NCBI GenBank assembly: GCA_009363875.1
Contig: CM018680.1
Span: 68,649,139-68,713,138 of the forward strand
Direction of reading: 5' to 3'
DNA length: 64,000 nt
Source: Mikania micrantha
Lineage: Eukaryota; Streptophyta; Magnoliopsida; Asterales; Asteraceae
A model generated the notes under the pieces. That model worked only from the letters and a program-made list of their open reading frames with translations, searched no databases and was not told the origin of the DNA. The translations under genes and the position numbers were made by a program. Of this stretch, positions 1 through 10,677 are shown one piece after another (position 1 is the stretch's first letter; every line of letters starts with the position of its first letter).

Positions 1-2
1 TA

Positions 3-1079
3 GAAGTCCCGGAATGGAAGTGGGAACACGTCACTATGGATTTTATTACCAAGTTGCCTCTTACGGCGAAACGTCATGATGCTATTTGGGTGATTGTAGA
101 CCGATTAACGAAAAGTGCTCATTTCTTACCTATACGTGAGACTTATACTTCGGAGAAACTGTCTGAATTATTTGTGAAAGAAATAATTACTAGACATGGA
201 GTTCCAGTTTCTATAGTGTCAGATCGTGACACGCGATTCGTTTCAAGATTCTGGAAACGATTTCATGAATCGATGGATACAAGGCTCAATATCAGCACTG
301 TATATCATCCTCAAACAGATGGACAGTCTGAAAGGACTATCCAAACTTTAGAAGACATGCTCAGAGCCTGTATTATTGATTTTGGTGGTAGCTGGGATGA
401 TCATTTACCATTGGTGGAATTCTCGTACAACAACAGCTATCATGCTAGTATTGGAATGCCACCATATGAGGCATTGTATGGACGGCGTTGTAGGACACCT
501 GTGTGTTGGGGAGGAGTAGGACATAAAGAAGTAGGAAGCAAAGCTGCAGTATTAGATTTGACAGAAAAGCTTCAACTAGTTAAAGCGTGAATGAAAGCTG
601 CACAGGATCGACAAAAGTCCTATGCCGATAAAAGACGGAGACCAATAGAGTTTGAAGTAGGTGATCAGGTATTGTTAAAAGTTTCACCGTGGAAGGGAGT
701 TATTCGATTCAGGAAAAGAGGAAAACTGAGTCCGAGATTTATTGGACCTTTTCGAATAATAGCACGAGTCGGTAAGGTAGCCTACCGATTAGATCTGCCA
801 GATGAACTGAGTGAAATTCATCCAACATTTCACATTTCACAGGTGAGAAAATGTCTAGCGGATGATGTAGCATATGTGCCTTTAAATGATATTGAAATTG
901 ATGAAAGGTTAAACTACATAGAAGAGCCAGTTGCAATTGTTGACACGAAGGAAAAACAATTACGTAACAAGACGATTAGACAAGTTAAGGTTCAATGGAA
1001 ACACCAAAAAGGATCTGAGGCGACATGGGAAACTGAAGACGAGATGAAACAAATCTACCCACATTTGTTTGAAACGTAA
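3..1079 (+). pseudogene. Ty3/gypsy integrase core plus chromodomain tail, 5'-truncated by window edge
   Basis: The reading frame is open from the window edge. It carries the end of a gypsy integrase: MDFITKLP...DRLTKSAHF (region of the first catalytic Asp), then VSDRDTRF (second Asp), then QTDGQSERT (catalytic Glu). After these come the GPFRI/YRLDLP segment and a C-terminal chromodomain-like tail (VQWKHQKGSEATWE), which is the hallmark of plant chromoviruses of the Tekay/Del type. The frame is interrupted by one in-frame TGA at 588-590 and continues in the same frame to 1079. An ancestral CGA there would explain the stop by a single C-to-T change at a CpG. A polypurine tract and LTR follow directly, so this is the 3' end of a + strand element whose 5' part lies outside the window. 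It would act in nuclear cDNA insertion; the stop probably makes it non-functional. Confidence 0.92.
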
Positions 1080-1104
1080 CAGGTTTCGAGGACGAAACCT
1101 ATTG

Positions 1105-1117
1105 TAAGGAGGGTAGA
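1105..1117 (+). other. Polypurine tract of the family 1 element
   Basis: The purine-rich run AAGGAGGGTAGA lies directly upstream of the TGTAACA start of the LTR, where the plus-strand primer of an LTR retrotransposon is expected. Confidence 0.75.
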
Positions 1118-1310
1118 TTTGTAACAACCGAATAATTAGCATATTTGATCGTGTATGAAATCCACGTGGACTTGACAACTGGAATTATTACAGGATGATA
1201 GTAAGCGGAAAATGGTGAACGTGGGCGAAAACCGTGCGCGAAACGGAGTTACGGATTGTCCGGAATCGCGAAACGAAGAAAAATCTCAAAGTATAGAATT
1301 TTTGGACTCG

Positions 1311-1500
1311 TCGCGGTACGCGACGAAAGGTTGAGGATCCTTCGCGGTACGCGATGGTCCAAAATATCTGAAATCTTCCGGATTTCGTCGCGGTACGAGA
1401 AGCCCTATTTGGCTCCTCGTCGCGGTACGCGACGGGTGAGGCGGTGGAGAAAGTTGACTACTTCATCAGATTTGCATGCAGAAAGATAATTTTATACATA
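1311..1500 (+). promoter_or_regulatory. Four TCGCG-GTA-CGCGA dyads upstream of a TATA-like box (LTR promoter candidate)
   Basis: Copies start at 1311, 1342, 1388 (imperfect) and 1420. Each is a 5-bp inverted repeat around GTA. The TATA-like TTTATACATA at 1491-1500 lies about 59 bp after the last copy. The same four-copy arrangement recurs in two other, diverged LTRs of this window. Promoter function is inferred from position and conservation. Confidence 0.55.
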
Positions 1501-2523
1501 TCTCGAACATATTCACTCAAGAACACCATCAGACGAACTTTTCTCATCAAATCACCAAATCAAAGTCATCTGATCGCATATTTGAAGCCAGGGAACGTGT
1601 TTACAAGTCCTGATCGTTGTTTTAGCCATAGAACTCCGTCAGATTAGGTAATGATTCGTTCTAACCTTCTAGTTTAATTTTGATTGATTAGATCTTGATT
1701 TTGAACGTAATGACACAGTTAGGATTGTTGATTATTGCCTAAATAATGGCTAGGATTGATTAGAAATGAAGAACACGATGTTCTAACGGTCAAATCCTTG
1801 TTTTGATCCGTTGTAATGCCCGGTTTGCATGAAATCACAACTATGATTATAATGGTTTAATCCATTTGATTATGACAATGTAGGTGATTAGCTTGGTTAA
1901 TCTTTGAAATACAAAGGTTAAATCTAAGTGTTTCAAACTAATCACAATCATTAACATACTCATTGGAACGATTATCTGATGTTTATGATAACAGTCAGAT
2001 TAGTATGTTAAACATGGTTATTAAACCTATTCTAAGACTACATTGTGATATTTCATGATATCTGGATAATCAATGATAAGGATTGATCATTTCTAAGCCA
2101 TTAATCTGTTTAGGAACTGTTTTAACATTATAATCAACAACATTAACTAGTTGATGACTTTCAAGGCAATGTCTTTGACATTGAACGTTCAGAAAGATCT
2201 AATCAGTAGGTTAAAACATAAATAACTTATTAAGTGTAAACTGATGCAGAGTTATACCATTAGTACCAGTTTACGAGGAATCTTGCTACCGTAAGATATC
2301 AAGTGAGTTCTTAAAGCCCCGTTTTAAATGTTTTATCATTTTGGGCTGATATGCATGTTATAAAGTTCTTTTAAGAAAATGATTGTATGTATGTATAAAG
2401 TATTGTATGAAAGTGATTTTAACCTGATTATGGTCAGGTAAAACATGTTTACAGATAAAGAAAGTTTACAGATAAAGAATGTTTATAGATAAAGAATGTT
2501 TTAAAGAAAAGAATGTTTTAAGT

Positions 2524-2960
2524 CTCAACTGCGGTTGAGAAAGAAATGATTTTTGTAAGACACTCGGCTGAGGTCGAGGAGGAAATGTGTTATGAAAGTC
2601 CCGGCTGCGGTTGGGAAAAATATGCGCACTACGGTGAAAGGAGTCGTTTATGTGTATGGTGATTTAAATGATTTAAACCATGTTATGATGTATGTTAAGA
2701 AGTCTTGTACCGGTATGAGCCGTCAATTTCGGTTGATGGTTAAAGAGTCCTGTGGAAACATAGGCCTGCCGACTGTGTGTCACCAGTTCAGTTAAAGAAA
2801 TCTTAGGCATGCTTGAGTTATCAGCTGCGTGTTGATAGTGTTAAAGAAATCTTATACATGTATGAGTTATCAGCTGCGAGTTGATAGTTTAAGAGCCTTG
2901 TGCTGCACAAGCCTGTTTGACTTCAGGGTCAGCAGTTGTCAGTGAAGTTCCTTCGCTATA
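2524..2960 (+). repeat. Array of short hairpins in family 1 LTR
   Basis: Successive inverted repeats on the sense strand include CTCAAC-TGCG-GTTGAG (2524-2539), CTCGGC-TGAG-GTCGAG (2563-2578), CCCGGC-TGCG-GTTGGG (2600-2615), CAC-TACG-GTG (2627-2636), TCAAT-TTCG-GTTGA (2723-2736) and CCTGTG-GAAA-CATAGG (2749-2764). Two TATCAGC...GTTGATA stems follow at about 2819 and 2871. Several are preceded by AAGTC or a close variant. An homologous but re-sequenced array lies at 14395-14976. Confidence 0.75.
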
Positions 2961-3391
2961 TGAATTATGTTATGCTGATATGTATGTTATGGAATTATGT
3001 TATGATGCTATGTATGTAATGTAATTATGATATGAGAACACGTGTGCTATGTATTTGAATTATGACATATGACGTCATGAATGAATAAGGATTTTTCTAA
3101 GAAATGAACTTAGAACTCACCAGCATAAAGCTGACTTGTTTTACATGCATATCAGGTTGAATAGTTTGGTGAAAGGAGACCAGGAGGGCTCATGGCATAT
3201 ATTGAAGACTACCCCTGGCATAGACTGGCTATGCTATAAACCTAATAAAGATATGAGCTATGTATTAATGTTGGTTTAGGTTTGTATAATATTTTATGTA
3301 ATCGCCTTAAATTCAACTGCTATGGTAATGTAAATATGTTTTAAAGAGTATGGGTTTGATGTTTGCCAACCAAGGGGCTCGGGGCCTCTCA

Positions 3392-4347
3392 CATATTTAC
3401 ACTAATTATACAAATCATTCGTTAAAGGCCTTACTTGTTAATTGATCATAACTTAAGTTTTAAATTTGTACTGTAGTATGACTAATGGTGGTCTTGAGTT
3501 GAATAACTTATTCAATGACTGTATTTATCTGCTATGATTACAGTTTAGAACTAAAATGAGTATTATCAATCTTTAGACTTATGTAATGCATCTAATAAAT
3601 AATCACCAGCCAAGTGGGATAATGTAAGATTAAAACATATATTTACCATATGGCCCTCATGATTATATATCTTATTGATCAATTACTTAAATATACTTGT
3701 AAGATAGGTAATTATACGATGGACGTAGTTACCCTGACTATCATAATTAGGGTTTTCCTTCGGGTGTTTATAAAAGAGACTAAGGCTCTCATTATTGGCG
3801 AATGTTAACATCACATACGAATTCCTAATCCATAGAATTCGTAACTCTCTCTCAAGTCTCTCCATAATTCCATCCATACCATACACCCTAAACAAAATCT
3901 CGATCTGATCAGGCTGTCAAGAGTCATGTCAGGAGTCAGCACTTCGCTTACTAGATTCACATGATTATTATTGCTATTTCATATACATGTTATATATTTA
4001 ATCATAGAAATCAATCAACATAGTCATTTTTTGTTTGTACTATGTAATGAGATTTTAGTGATAAACAAACTAAACTAAATCGATTAAAATCTTAATAAAT
4101 ATATATTGAAAAATATGTAAATGTATAAATGCTTAAAAAAGATATACCATTGTTATATCATTAGCGATAAATGAACATAACCAGTTATTCAATGATTTAA
4201 AAACCATACCGCATCAGAAGGTCGGACAAGTCGGCCCATTAATCGGAGGGGGGAAGGCCTAATATAGTCATACGAACCGACCGATTCGATTTTAAAGAAG
4301 GTTTACATGTGTGTAGAATATACTCGTACAAATGATGTTATATACAT
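3392..4347. other. Unassigned intergenic DNA
   Basis: AT-rich, with no convincing coding sequence. A TATA-like TTTATAAAAGAG near 3766 is followed by CT-rich transcript-like sequence and could be a remnant of a copia LTR promoter, but no matching second LTR was found. Confidence 0.4.
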
Positions 4348-5172
4348 GTGTTTATATGTATATTGATATGTACTAGTTCGAATGATCATCTTATTGCAGA
4401 GTTCAAAGAAGGTATGATGAATGAATTTGAAATAAGTAATATGGGCCTTCTCAAATTTTTCTTGGGTCTTGAGGTTAAACAATCTGATACATGTGTGTTT
4501 GTATCACAAAGTAAGCATGCTAGAGAACTTCTCAAAAAGATTTGGCATGATCGGGTGTAAACAGAACAAATTCCTATGCCTCCTTGTGACAAACAGCAAC
4601 TAAATAATGGTTAAGATAAAGCAAACAAAACCATGTATAGAAGCTTGGTGGGTGGTATGATGTATTTAACCAACACCAGGCCTAATATTGCTTTGCAGTT
4701 GGTGTAATTGCTAGGTTTATGCAAGCTCCATAAAAGATACATATGGAATTAGCCAAGAAGATTCTAAGGTACATTGCAGGATCAAGTGAATATAAAATAT
4801 GATATAAAAGGGCTTCTCAAGTCAAATTAATGGGTTATTCAAATAGTGATTGGGCTGCATGTATTGATGATCAGAAAAGTGTGTCAGCGAATGTTTTTAC
4901 TTTGGAAAGTGGTGAAGTGACCTGAAGTATAGAAAAAAACAATAGTAGCTTTATCGAGCATAGAGGGTGAGTATGTTGGTGCTACAAATGCAACTTGTCA
5001 AGCAACATGGATAGGAAGAATTATGCAAGATCTAGTGATGATTCAGGAGAAGGAAACATCTATTATTTGTGATAGCAAGTCTGCAATTTGTCTTGCTAAG
5101 AATCCCACACTTCACAGTAGATCTAAACATATTGAATTGAAGCATCACCATTTCATTGTGAATTGCGAATGA
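4348..5172 (+). pseudogene. Ty1/copia reverse transcriptase C-terminus and RNase H remnant
   Basis: Translation in shifting frames gives copia RT/RNase H signatures in order: the SSNDHLIAEFKE and MGLLKFFLGLEVKQ region after the RT active site, YRSLVGGMMYLTNTRP, then RNase H motifs (GYSNSDWA, a TIVALSSIEGEYV segment equivalent to the usual STEAEY box, ICDSKSAICLAKNP and SKHIELKHH). Several stop codons and frame changes interrupt it. The catalytic YVDD part and everything upstream are missing, and no LTR is obvious around it. It is an old fragment without function. Confidence 0.85.
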
Positions 5173-5850
5173 GCAATCTGGGTTTTTATAAAAACATCCT
5201 CTACACTCGATTTGCAATTTTATAAGAAAATCAACGATAAGGATGACAATTTCCTTACCCAATCCCAACTGAGGTACGTATTTCTTAGCTAGATTTGAAA
5301 ATGAGGATCAGGTCTAGGTTAGGTTCGAGTTATTGATTCGGAGCACAGCGGATAAATAAAATTTGACATTTGTCTTTAGTTATTGAAAATTGTTTGTTTA
5401 TAATTTCGAGTGTAAATGTTAATTTTTAATTCATGTTTAATTTGATCAAATTTGTTAACGTGTCTAATGCTCATAGTTTAAACATAATATAGTAAGCTTT
5501 TATTTGTAATTTTATCCCTAATAAAATTTAAAGTTTTATACATGTGATAATGGACTAATATTTAAGTATACTCAAACTGTAATATAAACAAATATAGGTT
5601 TGAATCGTACCTTGATTTGTAGACGAATGTCACACATTTCAAGACAGAGTCGCTCTTCATGGGTTACCACCCACAAATACATAGTTAATCGAAGGTTATA
5701 AACCGTTGTTTTGGAAAGTAATTTGAGGCGCACGGTGATGGAGAGGCCACATACGTGGGTTAAGAGAGACTGCTGTTGGTCAAAGGTCACACCCTTATAC
5801 TATAGGCGTATTCTAATCGTGGAAATTTAGGGTGGGTGAGGTGGCTTATC
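5173..5850. other. Unassigned AT-rich DNA
   Basis: Nothing recognisable was seen. The short open frames here have no family signature. The stretch ends where homology to the 3' end of a family 2 gypsy element begins. Confidence 0.4.
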
Positions 5851-6908
5851 GATTGTCACCAGACAAGTATTCACTAAATTTTGGGACGAAATTTCTCTAA
5901 CAGGAGGAGACTGTGACAATTACGTCATCATTGACCGAAAGCACATGTCACCGTGCTTGAAATCCATGTCAATAGGACGATTATCACGATTTGAAAATAC
6001 ACGAAAAATCGACAACGTGGGCGAAAACCGTGCGAGAACTTAGTTCCCGATTCTCCAGAATCGTAAAACAAAGAAAAATTCGGAACTCTCCAAACGCCCG
6101 AATAGTGATAGGGAACGTTTCTAAAAGTCCTGAACATCGTTTGTATCCAAGAAACCCGTCCGATAGGGTAACGATTCGTTTTATCTTACTAGCTTGATAA
6201 TGGTTAAATTAGATCTTGTTTTTGAACGTAATGCAATAGTTATGATTGTTGATTATTGCCTAGATGAAGGCTAGGAATGGTTAGAATCGAAGAACTCAAT
6301 ATGTTAACGGAAAAATCCTTGTTTTGATCCGTCGTAATGCCCGGTTATCATGAAACTATATCTTAGATTATAATGATTTAAACCAACTGATTGTAACAAT
6401 GCTTGTGATTGTTTTGATCATTCCTTGAAATCCTAGGTTAAATCCAAATGTTTCAAACCAATGATAAGCATTAAGATAATCACTGGAATAATGATCTGAT
6501 GTTTATGATAACAGTCAGATTAGTACATTGAACATGATTATTAAACCTATTCTAATATCACATTCTTATGTTTCATGATATATGGGTAATCAATAACAAG
6601 GATTGACTATTCCTAAGCCAGAAATCCATATAGAAACTGTTTCAGTAAGATAATCAGCAATAATACCTATTTGGTTAATCTGAGAATATCTTGATTAACC
6701 TAATGAGTCATCAACTTTGTATTAGGAACCTGAATCATTATAGTTCCCACATTATCATACATTGTATGATTTTATATTAAAGCAACTAATTAAACACCTG
6801 ATATCACTTTGATGACTCAAAAATACAATGACTTTGACATTGAACATTCATAAAGATCTAATCAGTAAGTTAAAACATGCATAACTTATTAAAAAATAAC
6901 TAATGTAG
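5851..6908 (+). mobile_element. Truncated family 2 gypsy: internal 3' tail, polypurine tract and 5' part of an LTR
   Basis: About 60 bp before 5912 match the 3' end of the internal region at 27145-27209, including the AGGAGGAGA polypurine tract. The LTR starts TGTGACAATTACG at 5912 and follows the LTR at 27210 for about 1 kb. It breaks off at about 6908, where an LTR of the same family begins in the opposite orientation. The coding region of this copy is gone. Confidence 0.8.
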
Positions 6909-9044
6909 TTTCACACCCCCACCCCTCGTCACCTACTTATATGATGTCACTGAACTGGTTGCGGAAGCATAGTGGTGATGTCTCAGAGGCGAGGGGTGAC
7001 TTACTTGAACCGATATCACAAGCACACAGATTAACTTAAAGTAAATACATTACAAGGATGTCGCGATCACAGTTACATTACAGCTATGTCTATTTAATTA
7101 CAACTTATAATTATTCAAGTGCAAATATCCCAAAAGTGCATCCTCACCGGCTATTACTGTTTCCCTGCAAAATGTTTTAAATTTGAAACGTCAGCACAAA
7201 GCTGGTGAGTTCGACAGTTCAATTTAAAACAATATGATACGATAAGCACGTTCTTAAAAGTTCAGTTCCGGATAACCATGGGACCCGTATCTAGTTCCTT
7301 TCGGACGTCTAGTTCTGTTCTCAAGATATTACCCGTCGGTACATATCTTAGTGCCTCATTGTCTTAATGTCTATCATACCATTAAGAAGTTCAGGAAACA
7401 GATAACAAACATTCACACAAGGGGAGATGCAATCCTCCCAGCGAATGGGGTGTCAACCAATAGTACTATCAATGTTTTCTGTTCGGCCACACATGGGTTC
7501 ACTAGATACAGTTTAAGAATGAGGACTTTTAGTTCCATGATAGAGTTCAGTTCTACAGGCAAAATCCCATGAAATCCCACAAAAATCACATGAAATCACA
7601 CAGATATCATTGATGCATATCATATGTTCAGACAACAGTTTACAGAGTTACCCCGATGTTTATAAAATATTAAAAAGAAAAGGGGTTGTACGAAACTCAC
7701 CTGATGATATATAGGTAGCAAAATATCTCAAAGCTGATAAGAAAGAGATGATTCTGCATTTAGTTATATTTAATGAGTTATTTATGTTCTAGTTTACTGA
7801 TTAGATCTTTCTGAATGTTCAACGTCAAAGACATTGCTTTGTAAATCATCAAACCGATATTAAGTATTTAATTGATTAATTTAGTATTATATCATACAAT
7901 GTATGATAATGTAGGAACCTACATTGCATTAAGTTCCTATTACAAGGTTGATGACCCTCTTGATTAATCAGAATAATCTCGGATTAACCAAATAGTTAAT
8001 GCTGTTGATTATGATACTGTAACAGTTTCTAGATAATTTAATGGCTTAGGAATGATCAATCCTTGTTATTGATTACCCAATTATCATGAAATATCACAAT
8101 GTAGCATCAAAATAGGTGTAATAACCAGGTTTAACATACTGATCTGACTGTCATCATAAACATCAGATAATCGTTCCAATGAGTATGTTAATGGTTGTGA
8201 TTAGTTTGAAACACTTGGATTTAACCTTGCATTTCAAGGATTAATCCAACTAATCACCTACATTGTTATAATCAAATGGATTAAACCATTATAATCATGG
8301 ATATGGTTTCATGCAAACCGGGCATTACAACGGATCAAAACAAGGATTTAACCGTTAAAACTTCGTGTTCTTTGTTTATAATCAATCCTAGCCATCATCT
8401 AGGCAATAATCAACAATCCTAACTATGTCATTACGTTCAAAATCAAGATCTAATCAATCAAAATCAAACCAGAAAGTTTAAACGGATCATTACCTAATCT
8501 GACGGATATCTGCGGTTAAAACAACGATCAGAACTTGTGGAGATGATCCCTGGTGCGATCCTTGCGTTCAGAGGGCTTGGAAATTGAGTTTGGATGGTGG
8601 TTTATGTATGTTTCTTCGTTTGAAGGTAGAACAGACGCAAGAAGAAGAAATATAATCTTCTTGCATGAAATCTGATGAAATAGATTAGATCACTGCACCG
8701 TGACACCCGTCGCGTACCGCGAAGAGGTGCCAAAAAGGGCTTCGCGTACCGCGAAGCTTTTCGGGAATTTTCAGATATTTTGGTCCATCGCGTACCGCGG
8801 AGGACCCTCAAGCTCACTTCCGCGTACCGCGACGAGCCCATTCGATCAATACTTAGAAATTTTTTTTGTTTATCGATTTCGGGCAATCTAGGACTCCATT
8901 TTGCACACGGTTTTCGCCCACGTTCATCATTTTTCGTGTACTATCAACCTGTAGTAATTTCAATAGCCAAATTAGCGTGGATTTCTAGAACGATCAAATG
9001 TGATCACACCATTTATGACGTAATCCTCGTATGCAACTTTCACA
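6909..9044 (-). repeat. Family 2 LTR in minus orientation, copy 1 (2136 bp)
   Basis: It is near-identical to 18434-20569 and the same length. Read on the minus strand it starts TGTGAAAGTTGC and ends GGTGTGAAA, a mutated form of the TGTGACA termini. It sits inside + strand LTR sequence: the left flank ends like 28755-28766, and the right flank (9045 on) resumes with TAGACCATACTACCAGTCTG as at 28772. It carries the four-copy dyad array at 8710-8832 and, in minus sense, a TATA-like box at 8648-8656. Confidence 0.85.
8648..8832 (-). promoter_or_regulatory. Dyad array and TATA-like box in family 2 LTR, copy 1
   Basis: On the + strand the reverse-complement motif CGCGTACCGCG occurs in four units starting at 8710, 8742, 8788 and 8820 (spacing 32, 46, 32). 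In minus sense the array ends 54 bp before GATTATATTTC (8648-8656). The same elements are in copy 2 at about 20172-20356. Confidence 0.55.
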
Positions 9045-9189
9045 AGATTAGACCATACTACCAGTCTGTACGTTATTATGTCGAATAGTTGCTTTAAGAT
9101 ATGAAGAGATATCATGTCATGGTTGAGTTGAATACTATTATTCAATATTCATTTCATGGTACAGATCTGGAAATTTTGTTTGTACATCG

Positions 9190-9956
9190 ATGGCTAACCC
9201 AGGTGAGCGCTATTTATACCAGCGAGTCCCATACGTGACCCTTGATGACATACCTAGTACCAGTTCAAGTTCGGACTCTGTTCCGTCTCAGGCATCTTGA
9301 GTGGCATCTCGAGCAGTACCAAATGCGCCACCTACAACACCATCACCACCACCACAGGTACCACATACCCCACCCATACATCCTCATGTATCGGATGAGC
9401 ATACATCTGCTGGCAGGAGAGGGAGTTCATCTCCACAGAGGGTCCCAGTATTTGCTGGGCTCTAACGTATTCGGGGTCAGGCCCACAAGACGATGTGAAA
9501 GAAAAACTTGGTTACGGGAGCCAGGAACCATACACGAGGTAGGAAGTCCTCCTATCAGGCAGATATTAAGGCATAGCTTTGCCAGGTGACTTTGGAACTT
9601 CAGGGGACTTGCATGGAGCTCCAGGAGCCACACACACTACTCAGTAGGAAACTCGTATCACTCTGTTAGAGATGCTCAAATCTCACCTGACACTGGTGGA
9701 GCAGGTGAGTGTACTAGACGCAGGCATGTGAGTCTGGAGGACTATTATTGAGGAGAGGATGAGGAGGACGGCAGTGCAGGTGATGATTGCTGCATTTTGG
9801 CAGTTGGTTAAGGTGTTGAGGGTGAGAGTCGTGACAGTGAGGGAGATTATGGAGATATTTGGGATGCTGAGTGTGGAGGTTAGATTGATAGGACTGGGTA
9901 TAGTGATGGTGGCTATAGCCATGGTGATTTCCAGCTTACCGTATTTCCTACGGTAA
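9190..9956 (+). pseudogene. Leader ORF of family 2 element, decayed copy 1
   Basis: It starts MANPGERYLYQRVPYVTLDD, equivalent to MADPAEQYIYQRFPYLRLDD of the intact copy at 18075. It then has a TGA in a serine-rich stretch, a proline-rich segment, further stops, and finally an open C-terminal part with the conserved GLGIVMVAIAMVISSLPYFLR end. No known domain was recognised. The stop codon TAA (9954-9956) lies in the hairpin CTTACCGTA-TTTCC-TACGGTAAG (9935-9957), which also contains a good 5' splice consensus (G/GTAAGTATG). It is a broken copy but evidence that the ORF is a regular part of this family. Confidence 0.7.
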
Positions 9957-10244
9957 GTATGACCAGGGTGCGGGTATTATGAGACTTTCATTGTAGATAA
10001 TATCTAATACAGATGGATAGGTTGAGAGTGTGGTGTGTGGGGATACTTTTGACATGTTAAATAAACCCCGGGTAGTTAGGTTGATGTTCGAATGGGTTGT
10101 ATTATGACTCTCTTTGTATCAAAACTCTATGGTTTTATAAAACTGATATCGTAGTAATAACATGTTTTATTTCAGTATATATGTTGTGTATTGTGTGTGC
10201 ACATGTGTGTTAATATCAAACCTTTATGAACAACAACTGGATAT

Positions 10245-10640
10245 CATATTGAAATACCTTGGGTGGCAACATATCTATTGTCTGTGTGACAACGCATCTA
10301 AATACCTTGTGTGGTATCATATCGAAATACCTTTTGTGGTATCATATCGAAATACCTTGTATGGTAACATATCTGTTGTCTGCGTGACAACGCATCTAAA
10401 TACCTTGTGTGGTATCATATCGAAATACCTTGTGTGGTAACACATCTAAATACCTTGTGTAGTATTATATAGAAATATCTTGTGGGGTAACATATCAATT
10501 GTCTGTGTGACACGTATCAAATTCTTGTATGACAATATATCAAAAACATGTGTGAGAACATATTGAAACATGGGTGATGTTGTATCTAGTGTGAACAATA
10601 ACATTTATGTATCACAATATCGTGTGTTGTGTGATACTAT
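10245..10640 (+). repeat. Tandem hairpin units, about 25-bp period, copy 1
   Basis: Units of the type AAATACC-TTGTGT-GGTATCA alternate with units of the type TTGTC-TGTGT-GACAA. At least ten are recognisable before they decay. Stems differ but the arrangement of stem, loop rich in TGTGT and ATATC linker is kept. It is repeated at 21769-22164 in the duplicate. Confidence 0.75.
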
Positions 10641-10677
10641 AACATGTTTTTGAAATAACAAGACTGAGTATAACTAA

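Larger units (their letters stand above)
1120..3391 (+). repeat. 3' LTR of family 1 gypsy element (2272 bp)
   Basis: It starts TGTAACAACCG after the polypurine tract and ends GGGGCCTCTCA. The same end at 15306 is followed by a primer-binding site, which fixes the boundary. It contains a CpG-rich dyad array (1311-1432), a TATA-like box (about 1491) and a hairpin array (2524-2960). The 5' partner is outside the window, so the flanking duplication cannot be tested; the five bases after it are CATAT. Confidence 0.88.
6909..10677. repeat. 3.77-kb direct duplication, copy 1 (copy 2 at 18434-22201)
   Basis: The whole block (minus-strand LTR, short 5' leader piece, + strand leader ORF, hairpin-repeat spacer) recurs at 18434-22201 with only scattered differences, for example GTCTCAGAGGCGAG versus GTTTCAGAGGTGAG near 6979, and a one-base deletion in copy 2 near 21342. 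The left edge is exactly the LTR terminus. The right edge is at TAACTAA, after which copy 1 continues into pol and copy 2 into gag. Confidence 0.9.

Noticed and set aside
9242..9589. Frame with a run of histidines
   Set aside because: Out-of-frame reading of the proline-rich part of the leader ORF.
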